From Pseudoalteromonas sp. FUC4 (GTDB lineage: Bacteria; Pseudomonadota; Gammaproteobacteria; Enterobacterales; Alteromonadaceae), in NCBI RefSeq assembly GCF_008370255.1, contig NZ_SEUI01000008.1, positions 62,562 through 114,510 of the forward strand: a DNA stretch of 51,949 nt, read 5' to 3'. This document shows, in pieces, positions 16,615 to 25,465 of this stretch. Each line of letters begins with the position of its first letter. Position 1 is the first letter of the stretch. Under the pieces are notes generated by a model that had not been told where the DNA came from, made no database searches, and saw only the letters and a program-made list of their open reading frames with translations. The position numbers and the translations under genes were made by a program.

Positions 16615-17718
16615 TTATTTAGCGCTCAACTCTAGCTCATCTGTTTGCTGATTTATATTGAATTTAAATCGCGATAAAAAATTCATTCCTAGCAAACCTT
16701 GCCCACGGGTGTTTTCAATACTCAACACTTCAAAACCATAAATAATTTGCGAGCCCACTTTAAACGATTCAATTTGATAACGCTTTACAACAATTTGACC
16801 ATTAGCTGTGTTGACCGTTACATCGCCTAAATACAAAGGTCGTGGCGAAATTTGCTCAATAATATTTGTAGGTAGCGAGGTTACGCTTGCGCCTGTATCA
16901 ATCATTAGTTCGGTCGATAGATTGTTATTTATTTCGGTGTTTATTAAGTAATGCGCGCCGTAAGGCGTTAAAGCAACAAAGTCGTCTTGCGATTGTGCTT
17001 TATTGATCATCGCTTGCAGTGTTTGCACTTGGCTTTTTAGATTGTGCTGGTTTGGCATTCGATCAAGGGTTGCTTGTGCGCTAATTAAATCGCCTTGCTG
17101 ATAGTAGGCATACGCAAGCGGATATAAAAACTGCGCGTTATCGCTTTTATAATCAAGCCAAATTTGTGTTTGCTCAATAATAGCTTGCCAATTTTGTTGC
17201 TCAGTTAATGTGTGTAATTCGTTTTGAGTGAGCGTATTTAAACGTGTATTTACATTACTTTGCTGATCAGCAGGTTGTAATGAATTAAGCTCAAATAAAG
17301 CAATAATGGCATTTTGTGTTTGCTCGCTATTTATTAAATACTCAACCTGTAAATTAAGTAACTCTACGTTATAAGGGCTGTTATTTAATAGCGCATTGAG
17401 AAATGATTCGCTGAGTAATAAATTGCTATTTAGCCATGTTTTAAGCTGTATCAGCCACGATGAATAAAGGTTTTTTGCGATTTCTGGATTGCTGTTTTTG
17501 AGTTGTTGATAGCTACTAAGTGCGGCTTCAAATTGGTGTTTTTTAAACTGCTGCTTTGCCGTATTTAATAGCGTATTTTGTTGTTTAGGCGATATGCTTT
17601 TTTCAGCACCTTGCGTTTTTTGTACTTTGGTTGGCGCGGGCTGCGGCCACAATAAATAAGCGTTAAGGCTAAGTGAGCCAATTAATAGCAAGGTAATTAG
17701 CTTGGTATAGTGGCTCAT
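16615..17718 (-). CDS. Membrane-anchored TPR protein with retropepsin-like aspartic protease domain
   Basis: The 367-residue protein has an N-terminal membrane anchor (about 8-24), a TPR-like helical repeat region (about 45-235), and a single-lobed aspartic protease domain (about 250-365). The protease motif is LMIDTGASVTSLPTNI, with DTGA as the catalytic signature, followed by a flap-like VNTANGQIVVKRYQIESFKVG and a GLLGMNFLSRFKF segment. Retropepsin-like enzymes need a dimer for activity. The anchor would place the domain in the periplasm. It lies 28 bp after yigB in the lptM-lysA-dapF-xerC operon. The substrate is unknown, and the TPR part may recruit partners. Confidence 0.87.
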   Translation of the reverse strand: MSHYTKLITLLLIGSLSLNAYLLWPQPAPTKVQKTQGAEKSISPKQQNTLLNTAKQQFKKHQFEAALSSYQQLKNSNPEIAKNLYSSWLIQLKTWLNSNLLLSESFLNALLNNSPYNVELLNLQVEYLINSEQTQNAIIALFELNSLQPADQQSNVNTRLNTLTQNELHTLTEQQNWQAIIEQTQIWLDYKSDNAQFLYPLAYAYYQQGDLISAQATLDRMPNQHNLKSQVQTLQAMINKAQSQDDFVALTPYGAHYLINTEINNNLSTELMIDTGASVTSLPTNIIEQISPRPLYLGDVTVNTANGQIVVKRYQIESFKVGSQIIYGFEVLSIENTRGQGLLGMNFLSRFKFNINQQTDELELSAK

Positions 17719-17746
17719 TGTGACCTCTTATTTAATGCAATTGGTA

Positions 17747-18454
17747 TTATTTAATAAAGTGCGTTAAGGCATGAATATTGGCTATTTCAATATCAGCCAG
17801 CCCTTTATAAGCATAATTGGCGCCTTGATCGTTTAACCATACCGATTGGCAACCGGCATTATTTGCGCCTTGTACGTCGGTATCTAGGCTATCGCCAATG
17901 TGTAAAATTTCACTTTTAGCAACGTTTAAGTGCTCGGCGGCTTTATCAAATAAGGTGCTGTGAGGTTTTGCTTTACCGTGCATACCGGCTTGTAACACGA
18001 GCGAAAATTTATTGTGTAAGTTAAAGCGTTCAATTTCAACATTACCATTAGTTATAGCAACCAGCGTAAAGTGCTGGGCTAAGTTATCTAGCAGCTTTAG
18101 TACGTCGTCGGTTACCACTATTTTACTGCGCGCATCGGCAAAGGCGTTGTAGGCAGCATCGGCATGGTACTCTACCTCTTGCTCATTCAAATCTAGTTTA
18201 GAAAGGGCTAAGCGCAATGTATGTTGGCGCCATTTAGTGACGTTATCAGCAAGTTCAGGTAACTGTAATACGGCTTCATTGCGGCATTGTTGCCAGTATT
18301 TTGGGCCATGGGCTAAGTAGCTAGGGAGCGCGTTTAAATAATCTTGCTGCGCTTTAACCGCTGCTTTTATAATGGGGTGATTGTTGTAAAGAGTGTCGTC
18401 TAAATCAAAGCTCATGACAGAAAATGGCTTAATAGCACGATTAAATCGGATCAT
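17747..18454 (-). CDS. yigB: HAD phosphatase YigB
   Basis: The 235-residue HAD-superfamily hydrolase has motif I FDLDDTLYNN (nucleophile Asp17, acid/base Asp19), motif II AITNGN, a motif III lysine in GKAKPH, and motif IV ILHIGDSLDTDVQGANNAGC. The helical cap between motifs I and II fits YigB, which can dephosphorylate the riboflavin intermediate 5-amino-6-(5-phospho-D-ribitylamino)uracil and FMN. Its place directly after xerC is the usual gammaproteobacterial order (10-bp gap). Confidence 0.9.
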   Translation of the reverse strand: MIRFNRAIKPFSVMSFDLDDTLYNNHPIIKAAVKAQQDYLNALPSYLAHGPKYWQQCRNEAVLQLPELADNVTKWRQHTLRLALSKLDLNEQEVEYHADAAYNAFADARSKIVVTDDVLKLLDNLAQHFTLVAITNGNVEIERFNLHNKFSLVLQAGMHGKAKPHSTLFDKAAEHLNVAKSEILHIGDSLDTDVQGANNAGCQSVWLNDQGANYAYKGLADIEIANIHALTHFIK

Positions 18455-18464
18455 ATTTATTTAC

Positions 18465-19409
18465 CTAATCAGTTCGTTTTTTTGCACGAGGGTGAGTGTT
18501 GTCGTACACCTTGGCTAGATGTTGAAAATCTAAATGCGTATACACTTGTGTAGCCGACAAACTGCTGTGCCCTAGTAATTCTTGCACAGCGCGTAAATCA
18601 CCAGATGATTCTAAAATATGTGACGCAAACGAGTGGCGCAGCTTATGCGGGTGAACCTGCGAGCTAATACCTTGTTTTATTCCCCACTCTTGCATGCGTA
18701 GGCGCACTTGGCGAATCGAAATACGGTTTTTTTGGCTACTTAAAAATACTGCTATTTCATCGGGCTTTGCAAACTGAGGGCGTATTGTGAGCCATTTTTT
18801 TAATGCGTCTAACGCTTTTTTGCCCACCGGAATTAATCGCTCTTTATTGCCTTTACCACGCACTAAAATTTCACCATTGGCAGCGCTAATATCTTGCATG
18901 TTAGCGCCAACTAACTCGCTTATACGCAGCCCTGAAGAATACATTAACTCCATCATTGCTTTATCTCTAATAGCGAGAGGTTCGTCGTCGGGTATTTCGA
19001 GCAAGCGTGCCATTTGATCTACATCGAGATTCTTAGGTAGGGGCTTTGCAAACTTAGGGCCTTTTATACCTATAGCCGGATTATGGTAATGCGATTGCTC
19101 GGCAATATTTTTTGCTTTTAAAAACTTATATAAGCTGCGAATACAACTGAGCTTTAAGCTAATTGTACGGCCACTTAATTGCTTTGATCGCAGTGCCATG
19201 CTGTAGCGGCGAATATGTTCGCCTTGTACGCCAAACCAGTCATCACATAGTTTGCTAAAATATAGGGCTGCAAAGCCAAGTTGGCTTACGTATTGATTAA
19301 CTGTGTGCGCTGAATATTGTTTTTCAAACTTTAAATAATCGCTAAATAGCGTTATGGGTGTACGCCAGTGGTCGCTTAGCGCGGTAATATTAGGCGCATC
19401 GCCACTCAT
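18465..19409 (-). CDS. xerC: Tyrosine recombinase XerC
   Basis: This 314-residue site-specific recombinase works with XerD at dif to resolve chromosome dimers. The N-terminal core-binding domain (about 20-110) is followed by the catalytic domain, with all active-site residues visible: Arg in SSGLRISELVG, Lys in GKGNKERLIP, His-x-x-Arg in HPHKLRHSFASHIL, His in LLGHSSLSATQVYTH, and its Tyr nucleophile. The start codon overlaps the stop of the DUF484 gene by four bases (ATGA), so translation is coupled. It is about 15 residues longer at the N-terminus than E. coli XerC. Confidence 0.96.
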   Translation of the reverse strand: MSGDAPNITALSDHWRTPITLFSDYLKFEKQYSAHTVNQYVSQLGFAALYFSKLCDDWFGVQGEHIRRYSMALRSKQLSGRTISLKLSCIRSLYKFLKAKNIAEQSHYHNPAIGIKGPKFAKPLPKNLDVDQMARLLEIPDDEPLAIRDKAMMELMYSSGLRISELVGANMQDISAANGEILVRGKGNKERLIPVGKKALDALKKWLTIRPQFAKPDEIAVFLSSQKNRISIRQVRLRMQEWGIKQGISSQVHPHKLRHSFASHILESSGDLRAVQELLGHSSLSATQVYTHLDFQHLAKVYDNTHPRAKKRTD

Positions 19410-20017
19410 GCTAGTTTTTGTAACCGCAGGTGTAATGCGTTTATAAAGTCGAGCACAAACAGGTTATCTTGCGCGGGCTCAAAATGGTTTACGTTATTGC
19501 TACCAAACGCCAAAATAGCGATAGGGTGCTTGGTGTCGCCAATTAAATAAATAGCGACGGATTGTGTATCTTCACTAAATAATTGTTCGCGCTCTTGTTT
19601 ATTAATTCGCCCTAAATAATGCCCAGAATGGGTAAGGCGATGCGCAATAAGCTCGTCGTACTCGGGATTGTATTTTACTAATTTGCAGTCGTTAACATCT
19701 TCACTTGAGCAGATTATATTGCGTAGATTATTTGCAAGAGTGTCAAAATCGTCATGATTCCAAAGCTGGCGATGACATTGGCTAAACAAACGATATACGA
19801 GCTCGTTTTGCGTTGCATGCTTGCTCATAGCATCTATTTGGCTTTTTAAAAGCGTGTTGTGCTCGCGTAATTGACGTTGCTGAATATGTACTAGTGACGT
19901 TGCACCTTGAGCTTGCTGTTGCAGCTCAAGTTGTGCGAGTAGCTCAGGGTGATGAACTAAAAAGTCAGGATGTTGCTGTAAGTAATTAATAACCTGCTCT
20001 GTACTTAGCTCGCTCAT
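19406..20017 (-). CDS. DUF484 family protein (YigA-like)
   Basis: The 203-residue protein has the DUF484 opening ([27 protein letters not shown]), a coiled-coil segment ([21 protein letters not shown]), and a GAF-like C-terminal half (about 70-200) ending [14 protein letters not shown]. It is the standard gene between dapF and xerC in this group and overlaps both by four bases, a tight translational coupling. Its biochemical role is not established. Confidence 0.92.
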   Translation of the reverse strand: MSELSTEQVINYLQQHPDFLVHHPELLAQLELQQQAQGATSLVHIQQRQLREHNTLLKSQIDAMSKHATQNELVYRLFSQCHRQLWNHDDFDTLANNLRNIICSSEDVNDCKLVKYNPEYDELIAHRLTHSGHYLGRINKQEREQLFSEDTQSVAIYLIGDTKHPIAILAFGSNNVNHFEPAQDNLFVLDFINALHLRLQKLA

Positions 20018-20844
20018 AGTGCTACTTGTCCGTCGAAAACATGCTCTGCGGGACCAGTCATGCGTACCGGGTGACCTTCACCACTCCAGCGCACTTGCAA
20101 AGTACCGCCCGGCAAATCTACTTGAACGGTTGTTGATAATTTATTTTGCATATGACCAATCACCATTGCTGCACACGCACCTGTGCCACAGGCTAGGGTT
20201 TCGTTAACGCCGCGCTCCCACACTCTTAGCTTAATGTGTTCTTGCGATACAACCTGCATAAAGCCAATGTTCGCTTTTTGCGGAAAGCGTTCGTGGTTTT
20301 CAAGTAATGGACCCAATATATCAACTTGCGCGGTGGTTACGTCGTCAACTTCTAGCACGCAATGTGGGTTACCCATAGATACCGCGCCACTAAACACAGT
20401 GTGTTCTTGCGTTCTAATAATATAAGTAAGCTCGCGTTTGCTGGCTTTTAACGGAATTTTACTTGGCTCAAAATTAGGATGGCCCATGTTAACAGTTACT
20501 TGACCGTCTTTTTCTATGTAGAGCGTTAAGTTGCCCGACTTAGTCGATACACTAATTTTGTGCTTGTTAGTAAGGCCTTTCATGCGTACAAAGCGGGCAA
20601 AACAGCGTGCGCCGTTACCGCATTGTTCTACTTCGGTACCATCGGCATTAAAAATTCGATAATGGAAGTCGAGATCAGGTGAATATGGTGCTTCAACCAT
20701 CAGCAATTGGTCAAAGCCAATGCCAAAGTGGCGATCTGCCAGTTTTTTGATTTGGTCTCGCGACAAAAAAACATTTTGTGTAATGTTATCAATCACAACA
20801 AAGTCGTTACCTAAGCCGTGCATTTTGGAAAAATTAACTAACAT
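20014..20844 (-). CDS. dapF: Diaminopimelate epimerase DapF
   Basis: The 276-residue enzyme converts LL- to meso-diaminopimelate, the precursor of both peptidoglycan cross-links and lysine. Both catalytic cysteines are present: Cys75 in EQCGNGARC and the one in [10 protein letters not shown] near residue 219. The start [15 protein letters not shown] is characteristic. It lies 64 bp after lysA and overlaps the DUF484 gene by four bases. Confidence 0.97.
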   Translation of the reverse strand: MLVNFSKMHGLGNDFVVIDNITQNVFLSRDQIKKLADRHFGIGFDQLLMVEAPYSPDLDFHYRIFNADGTEVEQCGNGARCFARFVRMKGLTNKHKISVSTKSGNLTLYIEKDGQVTVNMGHPNFEPSKIPLKASKRELTYIIRTQEHTVFSGAVSMGNPHCVLEVDDVTTAQVDILGPLLENHERFPQKANIGFMQVVSQEHIKLRVWERGVNETLACGTGACAAMVIGHMQNKLSTTVQVDLPGGTLQVRWSGEGHPVRMTGPAEHVFDGQVAL

Positions 20845-20908
20845 AGCGCTCTAATTCGGTTTTGCTCTGTGCTAATCATGCCACAGAGCAGCTAGTAGAC
20901 AAAAACGT

Positions 20909-22162
20909 TTATGGTAAAACTTTCTCACCTTGATAAAGGCTTTCAATAGTTTCGCGTTCGCGAATAAGGTGATGCTGCTGACCATCTACCATAATTTCTG
21001 CAACACGCGGGCGCGAGTTGTAGTTTGAGCTCATTGTAAAGCCATATGCACCCGCACTTCGTTGTGCGAGTAAATCGCCTTGTTTAAGCGCAAGTTCGCG
21101 GTCTTTTCCTAAAAAGTCGCCGGTTTCGCACACCGGACCCACAATATCAAAGTTGTGAGTAGGTGTTTCGTCGTCGCGAACGGATACCGGAATAATTTTT
21201 TGCCACGCTTGATAAAGCGCAGGGCGAAGCATGTCGTTCATACCTGCATCTACAATGGCAAAAAACTTGTCTTGGTTTTGTTTAATAAATTCAACTTGAG
21301 TGACCAAAATACCTGCATTAGCTGCAATAGCGCGTCCTGGTTCAAAAATTAGTTCAAGATGTTTGTAGTTAGCTAAGCGTTCGGTAACTTGCGCTGCATA
21401 TTCACTTGGGTGTGGTGGTTGCTCGTTGTCGTATGGCACACCTAAACCGCCGCCAATATCTAAATGAGTTAGCTCAATACCGTTAGTTTTTAGCTCATCA
21501 ATAAGCGCCATTAATTTATCAAGGGCTTCTAAAAAAGGTCTAACTTGCGTTAATTGAGAGCCAATATGGCAATCGACACCAATTACTTTTAAACCAGGTA
21601 AAGCCGCTGCTTGTTGATAAACACTCACTGCTGTTTGAATATCAATACCAAATTTATTTTCTTTTAAACCGGTAGAAATATACGGATGTGTTTTTGCATC
21701 TATGTCTGGGTTTACGCGAATAGAAATAGGCGCTTCTAGGTTAAGCTCGCAAGCCACTTCAGAAATACGCTCAAGCTCAGACGCCGACTCTACATTAAAA
21801 CATTTAATGCCCAGTTTTAATGCGTAAGCTATTTCGTCAGACGTTTTAGCCACGCCTGAAAAAACCACTTTAGAAGCATCGCCTCCCGCTTTAATTACAC
21901 GCGCTAGTTCGCCTTTAGATACAATATCGAAACCCGATCCTAAGCGCGCTAATATATTAAGTACGGCAATATTTGAGTTTGCTTTTACAGCGTAACATAC
22001 CAAGCTTTTATGATTTTTAGTGGCGTTAGCAAATGCTAAGTAATGGCGCTCAAATGTAGCACGCGAGTATACATAACAGGGCGTGCCGTATTGCTGCGCT
22101 ATGCTTGCTACGCTGACGTCTTCGGCAAATAATTGGTTGTTTTTGTAGTTAAAATAATCCAT
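20909..22162 (-). CDS. lysA: Diaminopimelate decarboxylase LysA
   Basis: The 417-residue PLP enzyme makes L-lysine from meso-diaminopimelate in the last step of the pathway. Lys60 in CYAVKANSN is the cofactor-binding residue. The PLP-phosphate and substrate motifs VDCHIGSQL, DIGGGLGVPY, EPGRAI and the C-terminal GPVCETGDFLGKDR with GAYGFTMSSNYNSRPR are complete. The ATG directly abuts the lptM stop codon, and dapF follows. This places the two consecutive meso-DAP enzymes in one transcript. In E. coli, lysA lies elsewhere on the chromosome. Confidence 0.97.
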   Translation of the reverse strand: MDYFNYKNNQLFAEDVSVASIAQQYGTPCYVYSRATFERHYLAFANATKNHKSLVCYAVKANSNIAVLNILARLGSGFDIVSKGELARVIKAGGDASKVVFSGVAKTSDEIAYALKLGIKCFNVESASELERISEVACELNLEAPISIRVNPDIDAKTHPYISTGLKENKFGIDIQTAVSVYQQAAALPGLKVIGVDCHIGSQLTQVRPFLEALDKLMALIDELKTNGIELTHLDIGGGLGVPYDNEQPPHPSEYAAQVTERLANYKHLELIFEPGRAIAANAGILVTQVEFIKQNQDKFFAIVDAGMNDMLRPALYQAWQKIIPVSVRDDETPTHNFDIVGPVCETGDFLGKDRELALKQGDLLAQRSAGAYGFTMSSNYNSRPRVAEIMVDGQQHHLIRERETIESLYQGEKVLP

Positions 22163-22357
22163 TTATTGCTCCTGACTTTGCGATGTTTTAGCTTGCTCAG
22201 CGGTAGTGGCTGGTTTAGCTGTATTTTGAGGTTGGTTTTGCTCTGTTTGTTGCTCTGGTAAATATAACGGACCGCTTTGTCCGCAGCCAGCTAAGGCGCT
22301 TAACAGTACAGTGCTTATTAATAGTCTTTTTAATTGTAAGGTATGTGTCGCTTTCAT
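22163..22357 (-). CDS. lptM: LptM (YifL) small lipoprotein
   Basis: The 64-residue lipoprotein has a basic N-terminus, a hydrophobic stretch and the lipobox LSALAGCGQSGPLYLP. The CGQSGPLYLP block directly after the lipidated Cys is the LptM signature. The rest is a low-complexity Gln/Thr/Ala-rich tail. In E. coli LptM assists maturation of the LptD/LptE lipopolysaccharide translocon in the outer membrane. It leads the operon and stands divergent from cyaY, as in many Gammaproteobacteria. Confidence 0.92.
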   Translation of the reverse strand: MKATHTLQLKRLLISTVLLSALAGCGQSGPLYLPEQQTEQNQPQNTAKPATTAEQAKTSQSQEQ

Positions 22358-22514
22358 TAGATTAATACGGTTGCTGGCTTTATAATCGCAGAGTAACAGA
22401 ATATCTAAAAAATGCAGCTATTCGCGGATGATTTTATTCCTGTTACACTAGCTGCATACTTTTAAAGCTAAAACGTACCCAATATTAGGCGGCTCGCCTG
22501 CAAAGGAAATAACA

Positions 22515-22838
22515 ATGACTGAACACGAATATCACCAATTAGCCGAAGCTCTTATGTTCACTATTGAAGAGCAGGTTGATGATTGCGAAGCTGATTTAGA
22601 TTATGAATCGGCACAAGGTATTTTAGAAATTATTTTTCCTGATAAAAGTAAAATAGTGATCAATAAGCAAGCACCTCTTCATCAAGTATGGGTTGCGACT
22701 AAGTTTAACGGACATCATTTTGAAATGCGTGATGGGTTATGGATTGATAACCGCTCTGGCGCTGAATTTTGGGCGTTTATAAATGAAGCCTCAACTCGCC
22801 AAGCAGGCCAAGAAGTTAAGTGGCAATCATCACTATGA
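22515..22838 (+). CDS. cyaY: Frataxin homologue CyaY
   Basis: The 107-residue frataxin-like protein has an acidic first helix ([22 protein letters not shown]), the strand block [34 protein letters not shown], and the ending [18 protein letters not shown]. It binds iron on its acidic ridge and modulates Fe-S cluster assembly on IscS. A CAAAGGAAAT ribosome binding site precedes the ATG. The last codons overlap the esterase start (ATGA), which couples their translation. Confidence 0.96.
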   Translation: MTEHEYHQLAEALMFTIEEQVDDCEADLDYESAQGILEIIFPDKSKIVINKQAPLHQVWVATKFNGHHFEMRDGLWIDNRSGAEFWAFINEASTRQAGQEVKWQSSL

Positions 22839-23491
22839 GTTTAGAATTTGTAGAATATGCAGCCCAAAGTGAACACAAAGCAACGGTTATTTGGTTACAT
22901 GGTTTAGGTGACTCTGGGGATGGTTTTGCGCCAGTAGCCCCGCAGCTAAATTTACCAAGCGAGCTTGGTATACGGTTTATTTTTCCGCATGCGCCAGTGC
23001 AACCGGTCACCATAAATGGTGGTATGGAAATGCGCTCTTGGTACGATATTAAGTCTATAGAATTAGATAAGCGTGCCGATGAACAAGGCGTAAGAGATTC
23101 TGCTGCAAAGGTAGAAGAGTTAATTAATAAAGAAATTGCTAATGGCATTCCTGCTAATAAAATAATTTTAGCTGGTTTTTCTCAAGGTGGTGTTGTGTCT
23201 TTGCATTTAGCGCCGCGCTTTGAGCAAAAGCTTGGGGGTGTTATGGCGCTTTCTACTTATATGTGTGTGCCACACAAATTTGCTGATGAAGCAAAGCATT
23301 CTGATTTAAACGTATTTATGGCTCATGGTAGCCAAGATAACGTTGTACCGCACAGTGCGGGTAGAAATGCGTTTGAAGTATTAACAGCACATAACATGGA
23401 TGTAAGCTGGCAAGAATATCCAATGGCTCATCAAGTTTGCGCAGAAGAATTGCAAGCTATTCGCCAATGGTTAATTGCTCGTTTAAGCTAA
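22835..23491 (+). CDS. Carboxylesterase / lysophospholipase-like alpha/beta hydrolase
   Basis: The 218-residue protein belongs to the phospholipase/carboxylesterase family (PF02230 type). The oxyanion region is [19 protein letters not shown]. The nucleophile Ser sits in [15 protein letters not shown], the Asp in [14 protein letters not shown], and the His in [12 protein letters not shown]. The frame extends 15 bases upstream, but the ATG at 22835, which overlaps the cyaY stop, gives the family-typical N-terminus MSLEFVE. Substrates in this family include short-chain esters and lysophospholipids. Cytoplasmic, no signal peptide. Confidence 0.92.
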   Translation: MSLEFVEYAAQSEHKATVIWLHGLGDSGDGFAPVAPQLNLPSELGIRFIFPHAPVQPVTINGGMEMRSWYDIKSIELDKRADEQGVRDSAAKVEELINKEIANGIPANKIILAGFSQGGVVSLHLAPRFEQKLGGVMALSTYMCVPHKFADEAKHSDLNVFMAHGSQDNVVPHSAGRNAFEVLTAHNMDVSWQEYPMAHQVCAEELQAIRQWLIARLS

Positions 23492-23513
23492 TTTTGGAAC
23501 CGCTGAGGTCAAT

Positions 23514-24491
23514 ATGAGTCAAAAAATAGTTATAAAAGCAAATGTTAAACGCGAATTACAACAGAGCGTACCAACGGTAAGCTACGAGTGGAATTGGCGT
23601 CGTATTGTGAGTATTGCTATGTTGGTATTAATGACCTCTGCAGCAGTTGTTTATGGCTTAACCACCTCTGTTAATGCAGAGCAAGGTGAGCACCCAAATG
23701 AGCAGGAGCAATTCTTAAGTTTCAGCAGTAACGCTGAAAACCAAACAAGCGATGAGGTAATGGATGTTGAGCCTCAATCATCAGTAAACAATACCCCAGC
23801 TGAGTCTGCAGAGGTAACTCAAACGAGTGTTGAACCTTTGTTAGCTGAGCAAAATGAGACTCAACTAAGCATTTCAAGTAATACACCTGTCGAAGTAGAC
23901 CTTGTAAATAATCCCCCGGCTTTGTTGGCTAACAACGATATTGTTACTGATCAAAGCGAAAGTATTAATACAGAGTTAAACTCAAACCTTGATAATGATG
24001 TGCAAGAAGAAACCGCAGAAGCCCAAAACGTAACTGAGCCTGCTAGTCAAAGTGACTTACTTTTAGAGTTAGAAAGTGATGATGGCGCATTGAGTGGCAC
24101 TGAAGGTTTTTCCTCTACAGCACATGTGGCAAGTGTGGCATTGGGCGCGCAAATAGACACGGGTAAAATTAGTCGTGCGGTACTTACTCGTAAAGTAAGT
24201 AAGCGTGAGCCTACTAATGTGTTTGCTGCTGATATTAGGTTAAGCCAGTTTGAGGAAGGGTTATCGTTTTTTAGCGAGATTAAAAACCTTCAAGGCCAGC
24301 AAGTTAAGCATGTTTGGTCGTTTGAAGGTGAAACGATGGCTGAAATTACACTTAATGTTACTTCGCCTCGTTACAGAACGTACTCAACAAAAAATATCAT
24401 GAACACACAAACAGGTCATTGGCGTGTTGATGTAGTTGATGAGCAAGGTAATTTAATTGCCCAAAAAGAATTTAGAATTTTAGCTGACTAA
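23514..24491 (+). CDS. Membrane-anchored DUF2914 protein
   Basis: The 325-residue single-pass protein has a cytoplasmic N-terminus (about 1-30), a membrane helix (about 32-49), and a long Glu/Asn/Ser/Thr-rich, probably disordered linker (about 55-210). The C-terminal DUF2914 domain runs from about 215 to 324 (SRAVLTRKVSKREPTNVF to GHWRVDVVDEQGNLIAQKEFRI). The domain should lie in the periplasm. Its function is unknown. It is 22 bp after the esterase gene and 35 bp before hemC, so it is probably co-transcribed with one or both. Confidence 0.85.
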   Translation: MSQKIVIKANVKRELQQSVPTVSYEWNWRRIVSIAMLVLMTSAAVVYGLTTSVNAEQGEHPNEQEQFLSFSSNAENQTSDEVMDVEPQSSVNNTPAESAEVTQTSVEPLLAEQNETQLSISSNTPVEVDLVNNPPALLANNDIVTDQSESINTELNSNLDNDVQEETAEAQNVTEPASQSDLLLELESDDGALSGTEGFSSTAHVASVALGAQIDTGKISRAVLTRKVSKREPTNVFAADIRLSQFEEGLSFFSEIKNLQGQQVKHVWSFEGETMAEITLNVTSPRYRTYSTKNIMNTQTGHWRVDVVDEQGNLIAQKEFRILAD

Positions 24492-24526
24492 AACTGGCTA
24501 AACGCAGTAATTAATTGGATACCCCT

Positions 24527-25465
24527 ATGACAGAAAAAACAAAATTAGTACGCATCGCAACGCGCAAAAGCGCTCTAGCACTTTGGCAGGCCGAATTTGT
24601 AAAAGCAGAGCTTGAGCGTTTTCATACAGATGTGCGCGTAGAATTAGTCCCAATGTCGACGCAAGGGGATATAATTTTAGATACGCCATTGGCTAAAATT
24701 GGCGGTAAAGGCTTATTTGTTAAAGAACTAGAGCAAGCCATGCTAGATGGCCGAGCTGACATTGCCGTACATTCTATGAAAGATGTGCCAGTAGAGTTTC
24801 CTCAAGGGCTAGCACTGCATACTATTTGTGAGCGTGAGGATCCACGCGATGCGTTTGTATCAAACAATTTTGCTAATTTAAGTGCCCTACCACAAGGCGC
24901 TATTGTTGGTACTTCAAGCTTACGCCGCCAGTGCCAAATTAAGGCACTTCGCCCTGATTTAGATATTCGTGATTTACGCGGCAATGTAAATACGCGTTTA
25001 GGTAAATTAGATGACGGCCAATATGATGCTATTATTTTAGCGGCTGCAGGGCTTATTCGTTTAGAAATGGAGTCGCGTATTGCTGACTACATTGAGCCAG
25101 AAGTGTCATTACCAGCAAATGGGCAAGGCGCTGTAGGTATTGAATGTCGTATTGATGATGAAGTAACAAAAGCATTACTTGCACCACTTGAGCATACACA
25201 AACACGTATTCGCGTAAACGCAGAGCGTTCGATGAATCGCTATTTAGAAGGTGGTTGCCAAGTTCCTATTGGTGCTTATGCATTGGTTGATGGCGAACAA
25301 GTGCATTTGCGTGGTTTAGTTGGTGCTGTTGATGGCAGCGAAATTTTACGCGACGAAGTAACAGGCCATGTAAATGACGCAGAAAAACTAGGTATTGAGC
25401 TTGCTAAAAAATTACTAGCTCAAGGTGCAGACAAAATATTAGCTGAAGTTTATAGAGACGCATAA
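24527..25465 (+). CDS. hemC: Porphobilinogen deaminase HemC
   Basis: The 312-residue enzyme polymerises four porphobilinogens to hydroxymethylbilane in haem synthesis. The dipyrromethane cofactor Cys244 lies in [11 protein letters not shown]. Other family blocks are [40 protein letters not shown], and [11 protein letters not shown] followed by [12 protein letters not shown] chose the ATG at 24527 over an in-frame TTG twelve bases earlier because it fits the family N-terminus. Its TAA is directly followed by the hemD ATG. Confidence 0.97.
   Translation: MTEKTKLVRIATRKSALALWQAEFVKAELERFHTDVRVELVPMSTQGDIILDTPLAKIGGKGLFVKELEQAMLDGRADIAVHSMKDVPVEFPQGLALHTICEREDPRDAFVSNNFANLSALPQGAIVGTSSLRRQCQIKALRPDLDIRDLRGNVNTRLGKLDDGQYDAIILAAAGLIRLEMESRIADYIEPEVSLPANGQGAVGIECRIDDEVTKALLAPLEHTQTRIRVNAERSMNRYLEGGCQVPIGAYALVDGEQVHLRGLVGAVDGSEILRDEVTGHVNDAEKLGIELAKKLLAQGADKILAEVYRDA

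Noticed and set aside
18465..19409. Integrase of a mobile island
   Set aside because: The sequence and the dapF-DUF484-xerC-yigB order identify the chromosomal XerC; there are no attachment repeats or cargo genes.
22816..23148. Open frame of 110 codons on the minus strand
   Set aside because: It lies wholly opposite the cyaY/esterase genes, whose products have full family motifs; the minus-strand product has no recognisable pattern.
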